NCBI GenBank assembly: GCA_002315325.1
Contig: DCGU01000056.1
Location: forward strand, 1 to 8,970
DNA length: 8,970 nucleotides
Source of the DNA: Clostridiales bacterium UBA1770
GTDB lineage: Bacteria > Bacillota > Clostridia > Oscillospirales > CAG-272
Reading direction: 5' to 3'
Position 1 is the first letter of the stretch. Every line of letters starts with the position of its first letter. The notes under the pieces were generated by a model, which saw only the letters and a program-made list of their open reading frames with translations, did not search any database and was not told the DNA's origin. Of the stretch, positions 1 to 4,489 are shown piece after piece. The translations under genes were made by a program, and so were the position numbers.

Positions 1-50
1 CTCCGCCTGTGGCGGATCACCTTTTCAGGTTCATTGCCACGGAGACCACG

Positions 51-87
51 TAGAGAGCGAAGCGAACACGTGCCTGCTTGCAGGCTA
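51..87 (+). repeat. Intergenic 37-nt repeat, copy 1, with CTTG-loop hairpin
   Basis: This unit opens TAGAGAGCGAAGCGAACACG and ends in the hairpin GCCTG-CTTG-CAGGC (72-85). It matches 198-234 at 32 of 37 positions by eye. Confidence 0.75.
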
Positions 88-112
88 AATCCCTCAGTCA
101 GCCTGAACTCCA

Positions 113-138
113 GCGCACAAGTGCGCACGTATTCGCTC
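113..138 (-). repeat. Intergenic repeat, partial inverted copy 3
   Basis: On the minus strand this reads AGCGAATACGTGC running into the stem-loop GCGCA-CTTG-TGCGC (113-126). The leader matches copy 1 except for one base, and the CTTG loop is kept. The stem bases differ but still pair. Confidence 0.6.
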
Positions 139-197
139 GGCAGTTAAACACTGCCGTGGCAAAGCCACCGCTCATATACGAGGGCTGACAGCTCGCA

Positions 198-234
198 TAG
201 AGAGCGCAGCGAACATGCGCCCGCTTGCGGGCTA
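198..234 (+). repeat. Intergenic 37-nt repeat, copy 2, with CTTG-loop hairpin
   Basis: This is the second copy of the unit at 51-87. Its hairpin reads GCCCG-CTTG-CGGGC (219-232). Compared with copy 1 one T-A pair has become C-G, so both sides of the stem changed together. Confidence 0.75.
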
Positions 235-276
235 CACTTCTACACAAGGGAGCCGACGAAGGGGGCCTCATCATCC

Positions 277-296
277 GGGCTGCCTTACGGCATCCC
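277..296. repeat. Small hairpin next to the long inverted repeat
   Basis: GGG-C-TGCC, a four-base loop TTAC, then GGCA-T-CCC form a 7-bp stem with one internal mismatch, directly adjoining the 17-bp inverted repeat. On the minus strand the loop reads GTAA, a GNRA-type tetraloop. It may be part of the same RNA 3' structure. Confidence 0.5.
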
Positions 297-335
297 TAAT
301 GATGAAGTGATTTGTTCCAAATCACTTCATCATTA
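297..335 (-). repeat. Perfect 17-bp inverted repeat containing the EAL stop codon
   Basis: TAATGATGAAGTGATTT (297-313) and its exact reverse complement (319-335) flank a 5-nt loop. On the minus strand the upstream arm holds the last codons LMMK and the TGA stop, and the other arm follows directly. No T-run follows, so it is not a textbook terminator, although a stem this long may stall polymerase or protect the 3' end of the mRNA. Confidence 0.7.
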
Positions 336-2895
336 ACTCCTGCATTCTGTTATGGCTTTCGTCTGTTGTAAAGGCAATATAGTCGGCGACGGACAGGGGT
401 TTGGAATAATAGTATCCCTGGATGACCTGGCAGCCGAGGCGCTTGAGGCGGAACAACTCTTCCTTGGTTTCGATACCTTCCTGCGTGACCTTCATGCCCA
501 CCTGCTTGGCAACCGAGATGACGCTGGAAATGATCGCATCGTCGCGGTCGGTGGAAAGGCCCTTTTCCAGGAAGAATTTATCCAGCTTGATTTCGTCCAT
601 AGGCAGGGACTTAATACAGTTATAGGAAGAATAACCGGAACCGAAGTCGTCCACGGAGCACTTAAAGCCTGCTGCGTGGAGGCGGTTGACGATATCCAGC
701 ATGGCCTCGTAGTTTTCGTTGGCGAACGATTCGGTAAACTCGAGCATGATGAAGTTATCGGCAATGCCGTACTTTTGTTTGATCTTGGCGTAGGTGTCGA
801 CGAAGTCGGCCTGCATAGCCGTGACACGCGACACGTTGACCGAAATCGGGAACAGCGGGCGGCCGGCCGCAACGGTTTCGTTGATATACTTACATACGTT
901 CTCATAGACCTGGCGGTCGAAGCGCACGATGAAGCCGTTATTTTCAAAGACCGAAATAAAGACGTCGGGACGGGAGAAGGGTTTGAGCACGCCGTTTTCG
1001 TCCGGCACGAGCCAACGGGACAGCGTCTCGCAGCCCTCCTGGTAGTTCTTTTCAATATTAAACTTGGGCTGGAAATACAGGTAGAATTCACCGTTTTCCA
1101 GTGCCTGTTCCATACGCGTTTCAATTTCGGCGTTATCGGCGGCGGCACGGCCCAATTCCTCGTCGAAGAAGCGGTAACGGGAGACGTTATTCAGGTCTGC
1201 GGCAACGGCAGCCTGCAGTGCATCGTCGACCAGCACGTGACCCTCAACGTTGTTATTGGATTGGATTTCGCAAATACCGAATTGCAGACGCAGGTTGAAA
1301 TCACGCAGGCCCTTATAGCGGACACCCAGCGAATACAGCTGGTTCAGCCGTTCCACCAACCCCTCGCGGTTACGGTAATGCACCAGCATCAGGAATCGGC
1401 CCTCGTCGTCGTAGCCGAAGATTTCCTCGTTGGCCTTCAACTTTTTAATCAGGGTCTTGACGTACTTCAGCGCTGCCGTGGCAGGAATGACACCGATCTG
1501 CTCACGGATAAACTTAAAGTGGAAAATGGAAACGGTAACGACGGCAAACTTGGAAGAACGGTTGCGGTTCACCACGTCCTCCAGTTCCTTTTCAAAACCG
1601 AAGCGGGTGAAGCACTCGAGTTCCTCGTTATACGCCTTCATTTTATAAATACGTTTTTCGGTGATATTACGGGAAATAATGCTGTACAGGGCGAAGCCCA
1701 ACAAAATGATGCCGAGCAGCACCAGGGCACCCAAAATCGTGTTGACGAATTCATAACCGGAGGTATACAGATCCTCCGATTTAAACAGACCGAAATAGGA
1801 CAGGTTGCTGGCGGCGTCCACAGGGACCAAAAACAGCACGTAATCCACGTAATTGAATTTGAGGTTCCACACACCCGACTGGTGCATAGCCATGGCCATG
1901 GCAATCGTATTGCCGAGTTCCTCGTTATCTGCCAGCTGCGGCAGCTGCTCCATCAGGTTATAGTTGGAGGCAAAAATATCATCGTTATTATGCGCAATTT
2001 CCCGCATGGTACCGGTCGTATCGCACAGGGCGAGCAGCTCGGCATCTTCGGTTTGTTCGCCCAAAACGGACGTAACGTCTTCGGTTGTGCGCAGCAGCTC
2101 CGAGGAATAGTACAGCACAATGCCGTCCATATAGGGGGAACCCGTAACGGGCGCATAAAAGGCAATCGCCTGTTTGTTGTTTTCGCTGTCGTAGACGTTA
2201 CCGATCATATACCCGTATTTTTTGCCGGCGGCCGCCGTAATCAGCGGGTCCTCGTTCGCGGCGGCTTCCCCGCCCAGGGTATACACGACACCGTCCAGGC
2301 AGGTACGCACCAGGTAGACGCCGTTGTAGGCCTCGTCGGAAGACGTATCCAAGCTCGACAGGAAAGCGCCCTGCTCCACTTCGGTGCGATAATTGACAAC
2401 GTTATGCGCCACGTGGTAAGCACGGGCATTATAATCGTTGACGGTCTGCTGCATAGGGACGGACAGTTCGGCCGAGATGGCCTTGGCTGCCGTGGCTGCC
2501 TGGTTGCGCAACTCGTTGTTATATTCGTCCAACATCATGACGCAGACACTGATGAGCGCCGCACAAATAATCATGACGAGAATGAACAGGATATCACGGG
2601 CGTGGTCCTTAATACCCGACTTCTTTTCCTGCTTTTTGTGCTTTTCGACAACAGGGTCAGGTTGTTTATCCGCAGGTTTTTGTTCAGGGGCGGAGGCAGT
2701 TTGAGGTTCAGCGGCGTTTTCTTCGGCGGCCGGGGCGGCGTCCTGCGAAGGTTCGGCGGGGACGTTTTCTTCGGTGGTTGAAGTAACGTCTTGCAAAGGT
2801 TCGGCGGGGGCGTCGGCGACGACCTTTTCCAAATTTTCCGCTGCGGTGTCCTGTTCCATATTGGTATTGTCAGAAACGTTAGTCAAATCTGTCAT
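322..2895 (-). CDS. Membrane sensor with degenerate GGDEF and apparently intact EAL domain (c-di-GMP phosphodiesterase)
   Basis: This 857-aa protein is a predicted c-di-GMP hydrolase controlled by an outside sensor. Residues 1-98 are a disordered Glu/Pro/Ala tail with a 16-aa repeat and a basic end, 101-122 are TM1, 123-384 an extracytoplasmic sensor region (size fits a Cache-type fold; family not proven), and 386-407 TM2. Residues 420-580 are GGDEF-like, but the signature reads YDDEGRF (495-501), so cyclase activity is unlikely. The EAL domain covers about 590-845. Its signature reads CETLSRW with the metal-binding Glu kept (E623). The other key positions are present: N687 in SVNVS, E719 in LEFTE, D749/D750 in DDFGSGYSS, K770 in IKLDKF, E806/E809 in QEGIET, and Q826 in QGYYYSKP. 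The enzyme is therefore probably active. The ATG start has only a distant GGAG (16 nt upstream), so translation may be weak. It sits last in the row, beyond a hairpin, and may have its own promoter. The stop TGA lies in a perfect inverted repeat. Confidence 0.9.
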   Translation of the reverse strand: MTDLTNVSDNTNMEQDTAAENLEKVVADAPAEPLQDVTSTTEENVPAEPSQDAAPAAEENAAEPQTASAPEQKPADKQPDPVVEKHKKQEKKSGIKDHARDILFILVMIICAALISVCVMMLDEYNNELRNQAATAAKAISAELSVPMQQTVNDYNARAYHVAHNVVNYRTEVEQGAFLSSLDTSSDEAYNGVYLVRTCLDGVVYTLGGEAAANEDPLITAAAGKKYGYMIGNVYDSENNKQAIAFYAPVTGSPYMDGIVLYYSSELLRTTEDVTSVLGEQTEDAELLALCDTTGTMREIAHNNDDIFASNYNLMEQLPQLADNEELGNTIAMAMAMHQSGVWNLKFNYVDYVLFLVPVDAASNLSYFGLFKSEDLYTSGYEFVNTILGALVLLGIILLGFALYSIISRNITEKRIYKMKAYNEELECFTRFGFEKELEDVVNRNRSSKFAVVTVSIFHFKFIREQIGVIPATAALKYVKTLIKKLKANEEIFGYDDEGRFLMLVHYRNREGLVERLNQLYSLGVRYKGLRDFNLRLQFGICEIQSNNNVEGHVLVDDALQAAVAADLNNVSRYRFFDEELGRAAADNAEIETRMEQALENGEFYLYFQPKFNIEKNYQEGCETLSRWLVPDENGVLKPFSRPDVFISVFENNGFIVRFDRQVYENVCKYINETVAAGRPLFPISVNVSRVTAMQADFVDTYAKIKQKYGIADNFIMLEFTESFANENYEAMLDIVNRLHAAGFKCSVDDFGSGYSSYNCIKSLPMDEIKLDKFFLEKGLSTDRDDAIISSVISVAKQVGMKVTQEGIETKEELFRLKRLGCQVIQGYYYSKPLSVADYIAFTTDESHNRMQELMMK
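2716..2811. repeat. 48-nt imperfect tandem duplication in the EAL gene tail
   Basis: Two units (2716-2763 and 2764-2811) both begin GTTTTCTTCGG and encode two 16-residue copies of a PAEPxQDxxxxxEEN pattern in the disordered cytoplasmic N-terminus. Confidence 0.65.
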
Positions 2896-2948
2896 ATTTT
2901 CAATTCATTAACTCCATTCCGATAGATGGTCTTTTGGCTATATGACAA

Positions 2949-2976
2949 CAAAGCACGACCGTTCTGCCGTGCTTTG
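2949..2976 (-). terminator. Terminator-like hairpin between paralogue B and the EAL gene
   Basis: A perfect 9-bp stem (CAAAGCACG at 2949-2957, CGTGCTTTG at 2968-2976) encloses a 10-nt loop. On the minus strand it is followed by TTGTTGTC, a poor T-run counted partly within the stem, so it would be a weak intrinsic terminator or attenuator. It lies in the 103-nt gap between genes and could separate the EAL gene from the upstream transcript. Confidence 0.5.
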
Positions 2977-2998
2977 CAATTGCACAATATAAAAAATA

Positions 2999-3244
2999 TT
3001 ATGCTTTCTTTTTTGCTTCCAACGCTTTCAGTTCATTGGCGTAGCCAATCATTTTTTCGCGTTCGGCATCAATCTTCGGCGTGATTTCGTCAAAGATTTT
3101 AACAGCCTCGGGATCGGGCTCCACGTGGTTGACCAGTACCTCGTCCACCAGTTTTGCCTGGGACTCGGCGCGCTCTTTTTCCAGTTTGGCCATATTTTTC
3201 TTGCATTGTTCAATTTTACGCTTTAAAGCTAATTTTTTAAACAT
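2999..3244 (-). CDS. Small basic coiled-coil protein, paralogue B
   Basis: This 81-aa protein is related to the preceding gene product and likewise of unrecognised family. It begins MFKKLALKRKIEQCKKN, a basic amphipathic helix, and continues as a Lys/Glu-rich coiled coil (to about 38). A turn NHVEPDPEAVKIF (39-51) follows, then a second helix ending LKALEAKKKA. Compared with paralogue A it keeps the MFKK start, the H-V-D/E-P turn and the two-helix layout, but has a longer Lys-rich C-terminus and a Cys at position 14. The ATG start has GGAGG 8 nt upstream, the clearest ribosome site in the window. It lies 90 nt after paralogue A and is followed by a terminator-like hairpin, so it may be the last gene of the main transcript. 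Divergent tandem duplicates often form heterodimers; that is inference. Confidence 0.78.
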   Translation of the reverse strand: MFKKLALKRKIEQCKKNMAKLEKERAESQAKLVDEVLVNHVEPDPEAVKIFDEITPKIDAEREKMIGYANELKALEAKKKA

Positions 3245-3252
3245 ACGTTAAT

Positions 3253-3257
3253 CCTCC
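3253..3257 (-). promoter_or_regulatory. Ribosome binding site of paralogue B
   Basis: GGAGG on the minus strand lies 8 nt before the ATG at 3242-3244, supporting this short gene. Confidence 0.75.
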
Positions 3258-3334
3258 GTTCAATTTCAATCCGATACGTTTGTTAGGGTGTTTTGCATCG
3301 TTTGTGACTGCTTGACAACTGTTGCCGTTGAAGG

Positions 3335-3559
3335 TCACAGAACGTTCATTTGCTCGTTGATTTCCCGGATACGCAGTTCCAGGTCGTCAATTTGCGCCGT
3401 ATAGGTATTGAAATAGTCCACGTCGTCATCGGCGGGGTCAACGTGTTTCAAAAGTGCGGAAATAATGGCTGCCTCGGAACGGGTACGTTTTTGTTCCAAG
3501 AATAAGATCTGCTGCTGCAACTCCTTCAGTTCTTTTTTGAGCTTGAATTTTTTAAACAT
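3335..3559 (-). CDS. Small basic coiled-coil protein, paralogue A
   Basis: This 74-aa protein has no recognised family. It begins MFKKFKLKKELKELQQQI, a strongly basic amphipathic helix. A Glu/Lys-rich coiled coil follows up to about residue 37, then a turn KHVDPADDDVDYF (38-50) and a second helix ending EINEQMNVL, so it is probably a helical hairpin. It aligns along its length with the 81-aa product of the next gene, allowing one gap: MFKK start, LK at 7-8, LE at 21-22, the H-V-D/E-P turn and a Phe eight residues after the Pro. The ATG start is preceded by AAAGGAG with 6 nt spacing, a strong ribosome site, which supports a real gene. It has no TM segment or signal peptide; the basic N-terminus could bind membrane lipid or an acidic partner tail, but that is a guess. 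Confidence 0.78.
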   Translation of the reverse strand: MFKKFKLKKELKELQQQILFLEQKRTRSEAAIISALLKHVDPADDDVDYFNTYTAQIDDLELRIREINEQMNVL

Positions 3560-3565
3560 GGTAAA

Positions 3566-3572
3566 CTCCTTT
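3566..3572 (-). promoter_or_regulatory. Ribosome binding site of paralogue A
   Basis: AAAGGAG on the minus strand lies 6 nt before the ATG at 3557-3559. The strong match and spacing support this short gene. Confidence 0.75.
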
Positions 3573-3585
3573 GCGCGAAATGGAA

Positions 3586-3616
3586 GTTATAATGGATGAT
3601 TTAAAAAATGATTTAA
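3586..3616 (-). promoter_or_regulatory. Possible promoter for the two small genes
   Basis: The 81-nt gap after the signal peptidase gene is AT-rich. On the minus strand it has a TATAAC (3586-3591) resembling a -10 box about 14 nt upstream of the ribosome site. A convincing -35 box is absent; TTAAAT at 3611-3616 is weak and 19 nt away. Two direct copies of TTAAATCAT (3596-3604 and 3608-3616) lie just upstream and could be an operator or chance AT-rich sequence. Confidence 0.25.
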
Positions 3617-3640
3617 TGGGATTTTGGCAATAACGTTACG

Positions 3641-4489
3641 TCATTCCGATTTTGGATGATCAACGTCGTCCGGCTGCTCAGCTTGCTCCGGCTGCGCCGA
3701 ATCAACCTGACCGTTTGAACTGCTTGGTTTGGATTGTTCAGCCAGACGCAGCTTCTCAACTTCCTCTGCGATTTTTCTTTGGATCTCGGCTTTGCGCAGT
3801 TCAGCTTCTTCCGCTTCCATATCGGCTGCGTCCTGTTCGGCGCGGCGTTTGAGTTCGGGAATGTAAACGGTAAAGATGGCGGCGACAATGATGATTGCCA
3901 GCAGGATGATACCGTAGACGCTGGCGAGCAGTCTGCCGAAGAAGGACATCAGGGGCAGATTTTCGACGTACTTGGCCACGACCTTATCGGCCTTGACCGT
4001 ATAGCGGTCCGTGACGTAGTTGGCGTCACCGCGGGTACGGAACTCCCGTTTGCCCGTGGCGCTGTCGGCAGGATCGATGACCTCCACGATGCGGTGGACC
4101 ACCAAATCGGTGGACAGGCGCTGCAGATCCGGGTCATCGGAATGGAAACAGATGATATCGCCGACCTGCAGGGTATCGGGGTCGGTGACCTTTTCCATTA
4201 AAACGTAGCTTTGTGCCGGGATGGTATGGTTGAGGTCATCATCCATACTGCCGGTCATAATCCACATGATGGATTTGCCCCCTAAGAAGAAGGTCTTGCC
4301 CTGCGCCTTGCTGAGCATAAGTCCTGCGGCCACCAAAATCATGGCGGCAATCAGCACGTAGACGATGACGTCGAAGCAGGCACGCACGACGGCACCGACG
4401 GTTATTTTTCCTTTTTTCGTTTCTGCCGGCAGAGCTTCGACTGCCGATTCATTGTGCAATTGCATATTTTGTTCGTTTTGATTATCCAC
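3641..4489 (-). CDS. SipW-like type I signal peptidase (S26B) with C-terminal coiled coil
   Basis: This 282-aa membrane peptidase is predicted to cleave signal peptides on the outer face of the membrane. TM1 spans about 37-60. Box B is IMTGSMDDD with nucleophile Ser81, box D is LVVHRIVEV with His132 where bacterial S26A enzymes have Lys, and box E is TRGDAN with Asp155. Ser-His chemistry is the mark of the S26B branch (Bacillus SipW, archaeal and ER enzymes); SipW matures biofilm-fibre proteins such as TasA. TM2 spans 190-209. A charged coiled coil (210-252) and a Gln/Pro/Asp-rich tail follow, an extension that SipW does not need for catalysis. The start is GTG at 4487-4489 with GAGGT 8 nt upstream inside the preceding gene; an in-frame ATG at 4463-4465 (codon 9) is the alternative. 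No substrate with a SipW-type signal is visible in the window. The peptidase call is firm; the substrate is unknown. Confidence 0.88.
   Translation of the reverse strand: MDNQNEQNMQLHNESAVEALPAETKKGKITVGAVVRACFDVIVYVLIAAMILVAAGLMLSKAQGKTFFLGGKSIMWIMTGSMDDDLNHTIPAQSYVLMEKVTDPDTLQVGDIICFHSDDPDLQRLSTDLVVHRIVEVIDPADSATGKREFRTRGDANYVTDRYTVKADKVVAKYVENLPLMSFFGRLLASVYGIILLAIIIVAAIFTVYIPELKRRAEQDAADMEAEEAELRKAEIQRKIAEEVEKLRLAEQSKPSSSNGQVDSAQPEQAEQPDDVDHPKSE

Larger units (their letters stand above)
1..321. other. Gene-free palindrome-rich intergenic region
   Basis: I see no convincing coding frame or tRNA here. Besides the entries listed separately it holds short hairpins at 3-15 (CCGCC/GGCGG), 141-153 (CAGT/ACTG) and 156-168 (GTGGC/GCCAC). 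Complementary arms at 97-103 and 183-189 can enclose the last two and the hairpin at 113-126. The look is that of a dispersed palindromic element inserted behind the EAL gene. Minus-strand stretches such as GAGCTGTCAG (185-194) and CTGACTGAGGG (91-101) recall repeats I associate with gut Clostridia, but I could not verify this. Confidence 0.6.

Noticed and set aside
51..234. CRISPR array
   Set aside because: Two direct copies about 147 nt apart plus one partial inverted copy, with hairpin-rich spacers; no regular array.
495..1100. Antisense-free second gene within the EAL coding region (218-codon frame on the same strand)
   Set aside because: It is a +1/-1 frame shadow of the EAL domain with Arg/Ser/Pro-rich meaningless composition.
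352..2781. An 809-codon open frame on the plus strand, antisense to the EAL gene
   Set aside because: It mirrors codon bias of the minus-strand gene, whose product has full EAL motifs. The antisense product has no recognisable domain.
2896..2948. Promoter for the EAL gene (TTGTCA followed by TATCGG)
   Set aside because: The -10 match is poor and spacing about 18 nt; not supportable by eye.
3304..3338. Hairpin between the two small genes (GTGAC/GTCAC with inner CAAC/GTTG)
   Set aside because: The stem is broken by large unpaired parts and no T-run follows; too weak to call a terminator.
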